Source: CBDDFN01 sp965227065
Lineage (GTDB): Bacteria; Pseudomonadota; Alphaproteobacteria; SPJN01
DNA length: 47,376 nucleotides
Direction of reading: 5' to 3'
Assembly (NCBI GenBank): GCA_965227065.1
Contig: CBDDFN010000006.1
Span: forward strand, 1-47,376
Shown: one piece after another, positions 1-8,458 of the stretch
Layout of the letters: every line of letters starts with the position of its first letter
Numbering within the stretch: position 1 is the stretch's first letter
Program-made: the position numbers and the translations under genes
The notes under the pieces: generated by a model
Database searches by the model: none
Told to the model about the DNA's origin: nothing
What the model saw: only the letters and a program-made list of their open reading frames with translations

Positions 1-281
1 AAATCCCCAACACCGGCATTGGCGAAAACAATATCGAGACCGCCGCGTTCAGACCTGACGGTTTCAAACAGCCGGTCAAGGTCTTCAGGCTTTGTGGTGT
101 CTCCCTGAACGGCACGGGCCTGGGGGCCAAGCTGTGACACAGCATCATCCAGCACATCCTGCCGCCGCCCGAATATGTAGACGAAGGCGCCCTCGGCGAT
201 AAAGCGCTTCGCTGTTGCAAGGCCGATGCCGCTGGCACCGCCGGTGATAATCGCGGTCTTTCCATCAAGTTTCGTCATCAT
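1..281 (-). CDS. SDR-family oxidoreductase, N-terminal part (cut by window start)
   Basis: This is the first ~93 residues of a short-chain dehydrogenase/reductase, an NAD(P)-dependent oxidoreductase; the C-terminal part with the catalytic Tyr-Lys lies outside the window. Reading the minus strand from an ATG at 281 (a second ATG follows at 278) gives a Rossmann start with the TGGASGIG cofactor loop and, near the cut, an FANAG motif. A GGAG ribosome binding site sits 5 nt upstream of 281. The gene is divergent from the HxlR-type regulator at 367, and the 85-bp gap holds paired direct repeats, so local control by that regulator is likely. Substrate unknown. Confidence 0.85.
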   Translation of the reverse strand, partial: MMTKLDGKTAIITGGASGIGLATAKRFIAEGAFVYIFGRRQDVLDDAVSQLGPQARAVQGDTTKPEDLDRLFETVRSERGGLDIVFANAGVGD

Positions 282-328
282 CTCATCTCCAGTGTTCGAG
301 GATGAACAGGAGATGGGGCTTAAATTTC

Positions 329-358
329 CTTTTGATAAGTGTACACCTTTTGGTAAGT
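329..358. promoter_or_regulatory. Paired 12-bp direct repeats, candidate HxlR operator
   Basis: Two near-identical 12-mers, CTTTTGATAAGT (329-340) and CTTTTGGTAAGT (347-358), are spaced 18 bp apart start to start, in the gap between the divergent SDR and the HxlR-type gene. HxlR-family proteins are known to bind repeats in such divergent gaps. The second copy ends 8 bp before the preferred regulator start, which suggests autoregulation. Assignment is inference from position and sequence. Confidence 0.5.
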
Positions 359-366
359 ATCTATTT

Positions 367-717
367 ATGTCTGAAAAAAGTGCCCACTCCCCCGCCTTTA
401 TCTGTGGCCTGGACGCCGCCCTTCGGGTGGTCGGCGGAAAGTGGAAGCCGCTGATCCTTTATTTTCTTGCCAAGGAAACCATGAGATATGGCGCATTGAA
501 GCGGGCGGTGTCCGGGGTAAGCGACAAAGTTCTGATTCAGCAATTAAAAGAGCTGGAAGCCCACGCGATCGTCACACGGACAGACTACAAAGAAATCCCG
601 CCACGGGTGGAATACAGCCTCACACCGCTGGGCTGCTCGCTGGCCGACGCATTTCGTCCCTTGTGTGTTTGGGGAGAAGACAACACAGCAGCGATCACAA
701 AGGCCCTTCGCGCCTGA
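367..717 (+). CDS. HxlR-family winged-helix transcriptional regulator
   Basis: A 116-residue DNA-binding protein covering the full HxlR domain (usual length 100-130). The domain opens with a conserved single Cys at residue 13 followed by an LRVVGGKWKPLIL segment, the family hallmark; the winged helix follows, with the RVEYSLTPLG stretch near the C-terminus. In HypR, YodB and QorR relatives the N-terminal Cys senses electrophiles or quinones; that role here is inference. I chose ATG 367 because homology begins there; a reading extended to 313 or 226 would run back through the direct repeats and into the divergent SDR leader. It probably controls that SDR and itself. It ends 44 bp before the convergent dehydrogenase. 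Confidence 0.85.
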   Translation: MSEKSAHSPAFICGLDAALRVVGGKWKPLILYFLAKETMRYGALKRAVSGVSDKVLIQQLKELEAHAIVTRTDYKEIPPRVEYSLTPLGCSLADAFRPLCVWGEDNTAAITKALRA

Positions 718-761
718 CGCGCGCGGCTTGTCCACCCTCAGCCGGACAGCCACACGGGCCG

Positions 762-1871
762 TTAGGAAACGACCAGAAATTTCTGCCCGGTCGCCTTGGC
801 ATTATAGGCGCGGACAGTGTCGAGCTTGAGCATCTCTTCAAGGGTGAGGGTTTCTGAATAGCTGCTTTTGAATGTCGTATGAATTTCATCGACCACACGG
901 GCTTGCAACGCCTGCATGCGCTCGGGCCCCACGCGCTGCATGAAGTGATTGAGCAGATAACCGCCCACCTGCCACGCCATGCCATAACCGCGATTGAGCA
1001 CGGTGGGCGACAGGTCCAGCCCGCCATAAATATAGACCTGCTTCATGATCGTAGAGCCATACGGGCTCCAAAACTCGGCATTGCGCGAAAAAGCACGCTC
1101 CATCGCATTGAGCACCCGGTCAGCCAGCTTTCCCCCACCAATGGCGTCAAAGCACAACGACGCGTTAGTGTCGGCAATGGCATCGGTGAGAGACGGCATG
1201 AAATCATCCGCCGATGAATTGACGACACAATCTGCGCCTTGGGATTTCAACAGCGCGGCCTGCTCATCGGTGCGGACGATATTGATCAGCGGCACACTTT
1301 CATCGAGGCAAATCCGGTTCAGCATCTGCCCCAGATTGGAGGCAGCCGCCGTATGGATCAGCGCCTTGTGACCATCAAGACGCATCGTGTCGACCATAGA
1401 CAAGGCCGTGAGCGGGTTCACAAAGCTTGAGGCCCCTTCCTGCGCGGTGATCGGATCGGGCAGTTCCATACAAATGGCGGCCGGCACTTTGGCATGGGTG
1501 GCATAAAGATTGCCGCGCAGGCACGATACGCGCTTGCCCATCAGCGATTGGGCAGCGGCTGACTTCCCGGCGGCAACAACCGTTCCCGCCCCTTCATTGC
1601 CGCATGGCAAGGGCTTGTCGATCCGCGATTTGAATGCTTTGAGGATGCGCGGGTCAACCGGCGCAACCAGCGTGCCATCTTCGGCATTGTGCGCCTGATC
1701 CAGATTGGCGGGGCCAACCAGCACCGCCAGGTCTGAGGGGTTGATCGGTGCGGCCTCAACCGCAATCACCACATCATCATCACCGGGTTCGGGCATGGCC
1801 ATATCGGCCAGCATGATCTTCAACTCGCCCTCGCTTGTCAGCAAGGACAGGATGCGCCGGGCTTCACTCAT
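762..1871 (-). CDS. MDR-superfamily (quinone-oxidoreductase-like) dehydrogenase
   Basis: A 369-residue medium-chain dehydrogenase/reductase, predicted to use NAD(P)H on an alcohol, enone or quinone substrate. The N-terminal GroES-like half contains the NPSDLAVLVG and GNEGAGTVVAAG stretches; the nucleotide-binding half has the AAASNLGQ loop and a later CFDAIGGG strand. The usual catalytic zinc ligands (GHE-type motif) and the structural four-Cys lobe are not visible, so it resembles the zinc-independent quinone oxidoreductase branch. It is the last gene of the eleven-gene operon, and its start overlaps the stop of the Rieske oxygenase by an ATGA junction, implying translational coupling. It may reduce or oxidise a product of that oxygenase. 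Confidence 0.8.
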   Translation of the reverse strand: MSEARRILSLLTSEGELKIMLADMAMPEPGDDDVVIAVEAAPINPSDLAVLVGPANLDQAHNAEDGTLVAPVDPRILKAFKSRIDKPLPCGNEGAGTVVAAGKSAAAQSLMGKRVSCLRGNLYATHAKVPAAICMELPDPITAQEGASSFVNPLTALSMVDTMRLDGHKALIHTAAASNLGQMLNRICLDESVPLINIVRTDEQAALLKSQGADCVVNSSADDFMPSLTDAIADTNASLCFDAIGGGKLADRVLNAMERAFSRNAEFWSPYGSTIMKQVYIYGGLDLSPTVLNRGYGMAWQVGGYLLNHFMQRVGPERMQALQARVVDEIHTTFKSSYSETLTLEEMLKLDTVRAYNAKATGQKFLVVS

Positions 1872-3179
1872 TCGCTTTTGGCCTTCTGTTCTTTTTCATA
1901 CGCCTCAACAGCGCCGAACACCTGGGCATAGAAATGCCGGATCTGGAATTCTTCATCCTGCAGAATGAAGCCATCAACGGCGTTGGTTCCAATTCCGCGC
2001 TGGGTGGCTTCAAGCGTGTTGACGTCCTGAAGCGCAGCATCCCGATAGATCGCCAGAAAGGCGTGGTGGCTCAACAGCTCGCGGAAATTTTTCGACGGCG
2101 ACAGGTAATGGGTGATGCGGAAGCGCATTTCATCATGGGCCACAGGGATGAACTCATAGGTCAGCCACCACATCGGATAGTAAAACTGGATCGCGAAATT
2201 GGGGAAGAAGAAGTGGGAGCTGTTGCCCCAGGTTTCGCTGTTGATCGGATTGGCCGCCGGGGGCAGATCAATATCGGACAGATCCGACTTGAAGCAGGGC
2301 GCCGCGCCATGGGCCTTCATCTGCTCTTCAAACGGATAGGAATATAGACCGTCGGGCAGCCGGCCGAACATCGACATGCGATGCTTGCCATGGGCTGAAA
2401 AATGCTCCGCCCGGGCACTTGCGACGTCAAACTCTTCAGACGCATAAAGCGGGAAAGTCCAGTGGTGTAGGAAGGGCGCGTGATAGCCCTCGGCAAACGC
2501 ATCCATCAGCGTTTTCCAGTTCGCCCGGCACGAGCCTTCGGTGACATATTTTTCCGAAAATTTTTCAAAACGGAAAGCCGTCAAAACCCGTCCAATAGTA
2601 AGGCCCCAGCGCCTCTTCCAGGCTTTCTTTGGGCCCGCCCGGCGTCAGATTGATGAAGATGAACCCGTTCCATGTGGCAAGCGGCACTTCGATCAAACAG
2701 CGCGTGTCGATCTGATTGCCGAAGAAATTATCCGCATCTGGCGCGCGCGCCAGGCTGCCATCATGATTGAAGGCAAAGCCGTGATATTTGCAGATGAAGC
2801 GGGCGGTCTTGCCCGACACCTCCCGCGCGGGATGGCCTTCCCAAACGAGCTTGTTGCCGCGATGGGGGCAGACATTGTGAAAGGCGCGCACTGCGCCATC
2901 CTTGGCACGGGTGACGATGATGGATGTTTTGCACACCTCAACCTCGCGGGTGAAAAACTCACCCGGCTTTTCAACCTGCTCCACCCGGCCCATATAAAGC
3001 CAGCTTCTGCGGAAGATCGCTTCGCGCTCGACCTCAAAAAACTCCGCCGACACGGCCCGGTTAAGGTCAATCATGCCGGTGCCGATTTCAGGATATTTCT
3101 CGGTCCAGCTTTCCGCGTCGGTCTTCAGCCATTTGTCGCGATTGGCTTCAAGCGAATGGACGGTATCGAGCTTGTTCAT
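1868..3179 (-). CDS. Rieske non-heme iron oxygenase, alpha subunit (apparent frameshift)
   Basis: A Rieske oxygenase catalytic subunit read in two pieces: residues 1-204 (3179-2565) carry the Rieske cluster ligands C104, H106, C130, H133, and the downstream piece carries the mononuclear iron site in the NWK...AEGYHAPFLHH region. The break is one extra T in a T4 run (plus-strand A4 at 2567-2570). Removing it restores 436 residues, almost the same as its 435-residue paralogue at 8459-9766, and joins matching sequence exactly. The two paralogues share much of their length, including a 23-residue spacing between the Rieske ligand pairs. A small WDLPDTN-type protein gene lies 9 bp upstream, as for the paralogue. 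It should hydroxylate the pathway substrate using electrons from a ferredoxin; the substrate is unknown. A sequencing error is more likely than a pseudogene. Confidence 0.85.
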
Positions 3180-3188
3180 GGCGCGCCC

Positions 3189-3518
3189 CTAAAGCGTGGT
3201 TTCGGAGATGACGTTGAACATGGGAAGCGATTCACAGTCGGGAACAATCGGCTGGCGGAAACTCTCAACACCCGGCGCAACCACCGCATAGGCCAGCATG
3301 AGCCGCGCCAATACCGTGTCGGCCTCATCAAGCGCGGTCATATCGCGGACTTCAAGATAGCTGACAATCTCTTCAAAACGCGGCGCAATGGCCCCGTGAA
3401 AATCGCACAGCGCTTCAAAGCTTGAATTCACCCGCAACGTGTAGCGGCTGTTGGTATCGGGCAAATCCCAGTCGGCGGTGAAACGCTCAAGGTCGGAAAA
3501 CTGGTCGGGAAGGCTCAT
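3189..3518 (-). CDS. Small conserved protein paired with a Rieske oxygenase (WDLPDTN type)
   Basis: A 109-residue protein that I do not recognise as a named family. It is a paralogue of the 114-residue protein at 9781-10125: both start with an LPDQFS segment, share the motif WDLPDTN followed by RY, a hydrophobic YL segment, an LARLM helix, and a QP-VPD stretch near the end. No signal peptide, metal-binding Cys cluster or membrane segment is visible. Both copies sit directly upstream of closely related Rieske alpha subunits, here with a 9-bp gap, so a role as accessory, assembly factor or small subunit of that oxygenase is a reasonable inference. It is shorter than a classic dioxygenase beta subunit (about 160-180 residues) and lacks obvious similarity to one. 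Confidence 0.7.
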   Translation of the reverse strand: MSLPDQFSDLERFTADWDLPDTNSRYTLRVNSSFEALCDFHGAIAPRFEEIVSYLEVRDMTALDEADTVLARLMLAYAVVAPGVESFRQPIVPDCESLPMFNVISETTL

Positions 3519-4396
3519 CCCACATGCTCCTTGAAAAAGGCAATGGCGGCATTAATCGCGGTTTCCATAGGTTCCCCCGCATACATGTCGTAATGCCCAC
3601 AATCATATTCCCACAGCTGTTTGGGCTCCCCCGCCGCAGCGTGCAAAGCGCGGTAGCTGTCGGGACTGGCACACGTGTCCTGCGTTGCAATGATCAGCCC
3701 CAGAGCGCGCGGCGCAATCTTGTGAACCATATCAATCGGGCGGAAGTCCGCCACACGGCCCAGCGACTCATAAGAGAATTTGGTCCGCCATTTGGGCACC
3801 ATTTCCCAGCCCATGGGCAGCCAGGCGGCGCTTTGCTCATCGCGGAAAATATCAATCACCCGCCAATCGCGTTCGACATGGTTGCTGAGCACGCGGGTCT
3901 GCCGCGCCTGGGCAATCTTTTCAACAATGTCGGCCACCTCTTCAGGCGTCCGGTCATTGGTGATGGCTTCCAGCCCATCGGCAACGCCGACCATGCCGAC
4001 CGTGGCTTTGACCCGTGTGTCGACCGCAGCCACATAAGGCGCAATCAAACCGCCAAAGCTTGCGCCGAACGCGCACAGCCGCTCACCATCAACAAAGGGC
4101 TGGGCTTGCAGAAAGGTCAGCCCGTTGCGGATATCATCAACCTGTTCCAGCGGGGCCAGCCGGCCGCGTTCCCCGCCGCTGTCGCCCCAGCCGCGATAAT
4201 CAGGCGCCAGGCATACAAAGCCCGCGCCGGTGAAGAAGCGCGCAAAGTCTTCCATCATCATGTCGCGAATGCCTGAAAAACCCTGGCACTGGACCAAAGC
4301 GGGATAGCGCTTGGTCTCGTCAAACCCCTCAGGCGTGTAGAGGTCGGCAACAATCACATGGCCTTCGGAATAGTAAGTGACGGTTTTCTTATCCAT
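3515..4396 (-). CDS. Alpha/beta-hydrolase
   Basis: A 293-residue alpha/beta-hydrolase fold enzyme. The nucleophile elbow GASFGG places the catalytic Ser at residue 113; a DYRGWGDSGG strand-turn precedes it at ~66-75, and the acid and base are probably the Asp in ATQDTCASPD and the His in CGHYDMY near the C-terminus. It may cleave an ester, lactone or C-C bond formed by the oxygenases; a ring-cleavage or lactonase role would fit with the Baeyer-Villiger enzyme in the same regulon but is inference. It overlaps the next gene by an ATGA junction and follows the SnoaL-like gene by 4 bp. No signal peptide, so cytoplasmic. Confidence 0.8.
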   Translation of the reverse strand: MDKKTVTYYSEGHVIVADLYTPEGFDETKRYPALVQCQGFSGIRDMMMEDFARFFTGAGFVCLAPDYRGWGDSGGERGRLAPLEQVDDIRNGLTFLQAQPFVDGERLCAFGASFGGLIAPYVAAVDTRVKATVGMVGVADGLEAITNDRTPEEVADIVEKIAQARQTRVLSNHVERDWRVIDIFRDEQSAAWLPMGWEMVPKWRTKFSYESLGRVADFRPIDMVHKIAPRALGLIIATQDTCASPDSYRALHAAAGEPKQLWEYDCGHYDMYAGEPMETAINAAIAFFKEHVG

Positions 4397-4400
4397 CGGC

Positions 4401-4778
4401 TCAGCCCATCAGGTTGGGGTTGAAGAATTCAAGCCAGCGCTTGAGCTTGCCGTCTTCAAAGGTGAAAACGAAAACATAGCGGTTTTGATAGGTGCCGCCC
4501 TCGCTGCGCACGCCCAACGCCGTTGCCTCCAGAATGGCGGTGTTCTCACCGGGCGCTTCATAGGCGTCATGCACATTCAGGCTGAATACATCAAACATTT
4601 GCTCAAGCGCGCCCAGCACACCCAGCGCGGCCTGTTTGCCCTCAAGCTTTTGCGGGATCGGCTCGGGCGCATAAGGCAGTTCCATCACCAGATCATCGGC
4701 CATCACCGCATCAAGCCCGGCAAAATCAAAGGCGCACAATTTGGTCAGGATCGCCTGACCCTGTTCAATCAAGCTCAT
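4401..4778 (-). CDS. SnoaL-like / NTF2-fold protein
   Basis: A 125-residue protein with the compact alpha+beta cone layout of the NTF2-like superfamily, which includes SnoaL polyketide cyclases, ketosteroid isomerase and limonene-epoxide-hydrolase relatives. Visible features are the N-terminal helices ending in DDLVMELPYAP, then a run of beta strands finishing in YVFVFTFEDGKLKRWLEFFNP. It overlaps the upstream SDR stop by an ATGA junction. A second protein with the same ending pattern is at 24273-24692. Isomerase, cyclase or dehydratase action on a pathway intermediate is possible; catalytic residues cannot be assigned with confidence. Confidence 0.75.
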   Translation of the reverse strand: MSLIEQGQAILTKLCAFDFAGLDAVMADDLVMELPYAPEPIPQKLEGKQAALGVLGALEQMFDVFSLNVHDAYEAPGENTAILEATALGVRSEGGTYQNRYVFVFTFEDGKLKRWLEFFNPNLMG

Positions 4779-5617
4779 GCCCCGCCTCCCAAAGCTTCGG
4801 CAATCTTGGTTTGAATATTGGCAAGCCTGTCGACAGGGTCGCCCAGCGACATGCCGCCATCAACAATCAAATCATGGCCCGTAATTTGCGCGGCCCGGTC
4901 CGACGCCAAAAACATAGCGGCATTGGCAATATCAAGGCCGGTCCCGACGCGTTTCAGCGGCTGGCCATCAATCATTTCAGCATAGGAAATATCTTGCAGT
5001 TTCTCGGCAAGCTCGACGGGAATATCATCCATCATCAGCGTCATTTCGGTGCGAGTCGGCCCCGGCGAAACGCAATTAACGCGAATGTTAAAGGGCGCGA
5101 GCTGCACCGCCAGCGACCGTGTAGCGCTGACAACCGCTGCTTTGGCTGCCCGGTATGGCACCAGCCCCCAACCCGCCATAAAGGCTGAGTTGGATGCGGT
5201 TGAGATGATCGCTCCGCCGCCATGATCGCGCATGTAAGCACCCGCAAAGCGCGCCGCCAGCAGCGGGCCTTTCACGTCAACCGCGAAGGTCTTTTCAAAG
5301 CTCGACAGATCATCATCAAGGAATTGCGAGATCGCATCGCCCGGCACACCGGCATTGGCAAAAAAGATGTCCAGTCCGCCAAACTGCTCGGCGGCCTTGT
5401 CGACCAGCGCATTGACATCGTCGGCGGATGAGGCATCGGCATGGCAATAGATCGCCGCGTCACCCAACTCGCCGGCGACCGCTTCGCCCCGTTCATCATT
5501 CAAATCGGCGATCACGACTTTTGCGCCTTCGGCTACAAACAGACGGGCTGAGGCCGCGCCGATACCGCCCGCCGCTCCGGTGATGATTGCAACCTTGCCG
5601 TTCAATTCTCCGGCCAT
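4775..5617 (-). CDS. SDR-family NAD(P)-dependent oxidoreductase
   Basis: A 280-residue classical short-chain dehydrogenase. The cofactor loop TGAAGGIG is at 13-20, the acidic IADLND turn (37-41) after beta-2 suggests NAD preference, FANAG is at 86-90, and the catalytic triad fits S142, Y155 and K159 (YRAAK). The C-terminal DGG and a following ~25-residue helix make it slightly longer than the usual 250. It sits between the ferredoxin gene (12 bp upstream) and the SnoaL-like gene (4-bp overlap). It probably oxidises an alcohol made by the oxygenases or reduces a ketone; the substrate is unknown. Confidence 0.88.
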   Translation of the reverse strand: MAGELNGKVAIITGAAGGIGAASARLFVAEGAKVVIADLNDERGEAVAGELGDAAIYCHADASSADDVNALVDKAAEQFGGLDIFFANAGVPGDAISQFLDDDLSSFEKTFAVDVKGPLLAARFAGAYMRDHGGGAIISTASNSAFMAGWGLVPYRAAKAAVVSATRSLAVQLAPFNIRVNCVSPGPTRTEMTLMMDDIPVELAEKLQDISYAEMIDGQPLKRVGTGLDIANAAMFLASDRAAQITGHDLIVDGGMSLGDPVDRLANIQTKIAEALGGGA

Positions 5618-5629
5618 GAGGCCCCCCTT

Positions 5630-5914
5630 TTAAACAAATTCGACTTCACATTCCTCGCTCACCGGGACAGCCTGACAGCCAAGCGTGTAGCCCAGTGAAA
5701 TCTCGTCTTCAGACAGCACGTCATTGCGCGCCATCGTCACTTTTCCCTTGCGGATGCGCACCATGCAGGCCGCGCATTCGCCTTTCTCGCAGTTCGACGA
5801 CAAGGGCGCCCTGGCGCGCCGGGCCGTCTGCAACACTGTTTCGCCGTCGAAATAGGCTTGGCGATAGGGCGTCAAGCCAAGCCAGAATATGATTTCGGCG
5901 GGCTTTGTGCTCAT
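5630..5914 (-). CDS. 2Fe-2S (plant-type) ferredoxin
   Basis: A 94-residue ferredoxin with the cluster ligands C42, C47, C50 and C80, that is C-x4-C-x2-C-x29-C, typical of plant/adrenodoxin-like [2Fe-2S] proteins. Its ATG overlaps the TGA of the P450 gene just upstream (ATGA), which suggests it is made together with that P450. It is the only electron carrier gene seen in the window and could feed the P450s and the Rieske oxygenases. No ferredoxin reductase gene is present here, so the reductase must lie elsewhere. Confidence 0.92.
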   Translation of the reverse strand: MSTKPAEIIFWLGLTPYRQAYFDGETVLQTARRARAPLSSNCEKGECAACMVRIRKGKVTMARNDVLSEDEISLGYTLGCQAVPVSEECEVEFV

Positions 5915-7167
5915 GTGCGCGCCTTGAACCGAACCGGCAATTCGCGGGGGCCGCGAAACACGAAAGTGCCCCAGACATTGACCGCGTCATCGGCAACCGT
6001 GAGCTTGAGGTCATCCATCCGGTTTATGATTTCACGGAACGCGCATTTCATTTCCATGCGCGCCAGCATCGCCCCGATGCAGCGGTGAATGCCGGCCCCG
6101 AATGCAATATGGCGGCCCGCATTCTCGCGCGCATGCTGACAGACATGGGCCTGCTCAAACTTTTCTTCGTCGCGATTGGCCGACAGGAAGCAGATATAGA
6201 CGGGCGAGCCTGCAGGAATTTTCGTCCCGCCGATTTCACAATCCTTGATGGCAATGCGCGGCAATTGCGGCACCGGGGATTGCACCCGCAGCACCTCTTC
6301 AACAAAGCGCATTAGCGCCTTGTTTTGATCGTCGGCCTCGCGCAGCTCGCGGACCATGTCGGGGTTTTGCGCCAGCAGCATGGCGCCCCAGGCGATGCCG
6401 TTGCGGGTGGTTTCATTGCCCGCCGCCAGCAAGCCGACGCCGCACGAAATCAGTTCCTTGTCCGACAGTTTTTCGCCGCCTTCGAGTTCCGCAGCCACAA
6501 GATCGGCCAGCATATCATCGCGCGCATTGGCGCGGCGGTCTTCAAACTGGCTGTGCAGGAAGTTCTGCATCTCGATCATATCATCGGCGAATTTGTAAGC
6601 CGCGTCCTTGGTCAGCCCCCGGCCCAGGGGCGCAACAGCAGCGTCGGACCAGCGTTTAACATCGTCGCGGCGCTCCCGCGGCACACCCAGAAGGTCGGCA
6701 ATCACATAAATCGCGCCGGGAATGGCATAATCGACCACCAGATCAGTTTTGCCATTGGCGATAAAACCATCCATCAGATCACGGAAAATGCCTTCAATGT
6801 GCGGCTCCATCCCCGCCACACGCTGGGCAGTAAACGCCTGATCGACCAGCGCGCGGCGGCGCGAATGTTCAGGCGGATCAACCTGGAAATTGTCCGAAGA
6901 CAGATGCGGCCCCCAGCCCTTGTCGTCCATATAGGCGTCAAGCTCATCCTGAAACTCGGCCCGGTGGGCCTGTTCAAAGCCAAGCTTGTTGGACAGCGCA
7001 TCGGTCATGCGCAACGCCTGCTGAACATCGTCATATTTGGTAACGAGGAAGGCCATCGCTTTTTCATCAAAATGCACCGGCTCCTCGGCGCGCATGCGGG
7101 CGTAATAGTCGTAAGGCGAAGTCACCACATCGGGATCGACCAGGGAAATTTCGTTCAACGGTTTCAT
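5911..7167 (-). CDS. Cytochrome P450
   Basis: A 418-residue soluble class I bacterial P450. The I-helix oxygen-activation motif is AGNETT, the ExxR motif is in EEVLRVQSP, and the heme-thiolate loop reads FGAGIHRCIG, all intact. I chose ATG 7167 (MKPLNEIS) because P450 homology begins there and a GAGG ribosome site precedes it; an in-frame start at 7218 would add 17 residues and overlap the Rieske gene. It follows that Rieske gene by 8 bp and overlaps the ferredoxin gene, its likely redox partner. It should hydroxylate a hydrophobic substrate of the pathway. Confidence 0.93.
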   Translation of the reverse strand: MKPLNEISLVDPDVVTSPYDYYARMRAEEPVHFDEKAMAFLVTKYDDVQQALRMTDALSNKLGFEQAHRAEFQDELDAYMDDKGWGPHLSSDNFQVDPPEHSRRRALVDQAFTAQRVAGMEPHIEGIFRDLMDGFIANGKTDLVVDYAIPGAIYVIADLLGVPRERRDDVKRWSDAAVAPLGRGLTKDAAYKFADDMIEMQNFLHSQFEDRRANARDDMLADLVAAELEGGEKLSDKELISCGVGLLAAGNETTRNGIAWGAMLLAQNPDMVRELREADDQNKALMRFVEEVLRVQSPVPQLPRIAIKDCEIGGTKIPAGSPVYICFLSANRDEEKFEQAHVCQHARENAGRHIAFGAGIHRCIGAMLARMEMKCAFREIINRMDDLKLTVADDAVNVWGTFVFRGPRELPVRFKART

Positions 7168-7175
7168 GCGCGTCC

Positions 7176-8453
7176 TCACTGTGCGGCGGTGGCGTGCGCC
7201 ATGGCTTGCTCCCGCCATTGCTTGTCATTGGGATGGATCCAGTCGGCAGTGATGACGGGTTCCACCGCCAGGCCGCCGGGAATAATGTCAGCGCCGATGG
7301 CCGCATCAAGCGCCTGATGGAAATGATAGATGCGGGCTTCAAGATAGCCGGGACGGATCCCCTCAAAGGCAGGCGATTGCGCACCACGCTGCACAGTCTC
7401 GGCAAACTCGACATCCTCGCGAATGACCGCGTTAAAGCCTTCAATCACCCCATCCCAGGCTTGCGGGCGGGGGCCCTCGCCCCAATCGGCACCCATCCAA
7501 TAGACTTCATAATTGGTGCTGGCGAGGCCATCGGGCCAGAATTGCGGGGCGGTGACGTAAAACTGGTTCATGTCGCCGTAAAGACCGTTGGGGAACGCAT
7601 TGTAGATCAGGCCGTGATCGCGGGCGATTTCGCCCACCGTCTCGATCTGGGGCAGCGCATCCATCATGCCCGCGTCCTCAAGCGCCTCCCGTTTGCCTTC
7701 GCAATAGATCACATCGCGGCTGTGGCCGCCTTCAAACAAGGTGATGGAGCCCTGCTTGGTGTGAATGAAGGGCGGGGTGGTTTTCTGGTGAATGGACGGC
7801 GCGTGATAAAACTCGATATTGCCTTCAAGGGCAAGCTTCCAATTGCACGGGATCTTCCATTCATAATGATCGATCAGCCGAAGCTTATCGAGCGCGAACT
7901 CCGCCCATTCCGAAACAAGCGGGCCGAGCGCGTCCTTGAGCGGCCAGGCGTCTTCATCGAAATTCACATAGATCAGCTTGCCCAGCATCTCGCAGCGCAC
8001 GGGCTTCAACCCCAGGCAGGATTTGTCGAGGCCGGGAAAGTCGCGCTCTTCGCGCACGGAGACAAGCGCCCCGTCCCAATCATAAGACCAGCCATGATAA
8101 GAACAGGCGAGCAGCCTGGTGCGCCCCCGTTCCTTGCGGGCGACAATGGCACCACGATGACGGCAGACATTGTGAAAGGCTTTCACAGTGCCGTCGGATT
8201 GGTGCACCAGCACGATCGGCCAGCCCGCTTTGTCCCAAGTTTTGTAACAGCCCGGTTCAGGCAACTGGTCAAGATGGCCCGCCAAAAGCCAGCTTTTGCC
8301 GAACACATGGGTCTGTTCCAGCGCGGCGAAATCTTCAGACAGATAGCGGCCGGCCGGCACAAGTGGAAAGGCGGGAAAGCCCGGCGGCGTGCCGGTGCGA
8401 TCCCGCTCATACGCCATGCGGCGCTTGAGATATTCCGTCTCGTCCCTATTCAT
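7176..8453 (-). CDS. Rieske non-heme iron oxygenase, alpha subunit
   Basis: A 425-residue aromatic-ring-hydroxylating-type oxygenase subunit. The Rieske ligands are C97, H99, C117 and H120 (C-x-H-x17-C-x2-H), the canonical spacing, unlike the other two Rieske proteins of this operon. The mononuclear iron site is H217 and H222 with E214 as the probable bridging residue between the two metal centres, where dioxygenases such as NDO have Asp. The C-terminal catalytic domain is complete. It starts 5 bp after the neighbouring Rieske gene. No beta subunit gene is recognisable, so it may be an alpha-only oligomer, as in many monooxygenase-type members. Substrate unknown. Confidence 0.92.
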   Translation of the reverse strand: MNRDETEYLKRRMAYERDRTGTPPGFPAFPLVPAGRYLSEDFAALEQTHVFGKSWLLAGHLDQLPEPGCYKTWDKAGWPIVLVHQSDGTVKAFHNVCRHRGAIVARKERGRTRLLACSYHGWSYDWDGALVSVREERDFPGLDKSCLGLKPVRCEMLGKLIYVNFDEDAWPLKDALGPLVSEWAEFALDKLRLIDHYEWKIPCNWKLALEGNIEFYHAPSIHQKTTPPFIHTKQGSITLFEGGHSRDVIYCEGKREALEDAGMMDALPQIETVGEIARDHGLIYNAFPNGLYGDMNQFYVTAPQFWPDGLASTNYEVYWMGADWGEGPRPQAWDGVIEGFNAVIREDVEFAETVQRGAQSPAFEGIRPGYLEARIYHFHQALDAAIGADIIPGGLAVEPVITADWIHPNDKQWREQAMAHATAAQ

Positions 8454-8458
8454 CCCTG

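Noticed and set aside
725..751. Hairpin between the convergent HxlR and MDR genes as a terminator
   Set aside because: The stem is imperfect (GGCTTGTCC / GGACAGCC) and no T run follows on either strand.
2565..2584. Programmed frameshift in the Rieske gene
   Set aside because: The paralogue is read in one frame without it, the run is only T4, and similar single-base changes occur in unrelated genes of the window.
2541..3425. 294-codon open frame on the plus strand
   Set aside because: Antisense to the Rieske gene and the small WDLPDTN gene; no recognisable domain.
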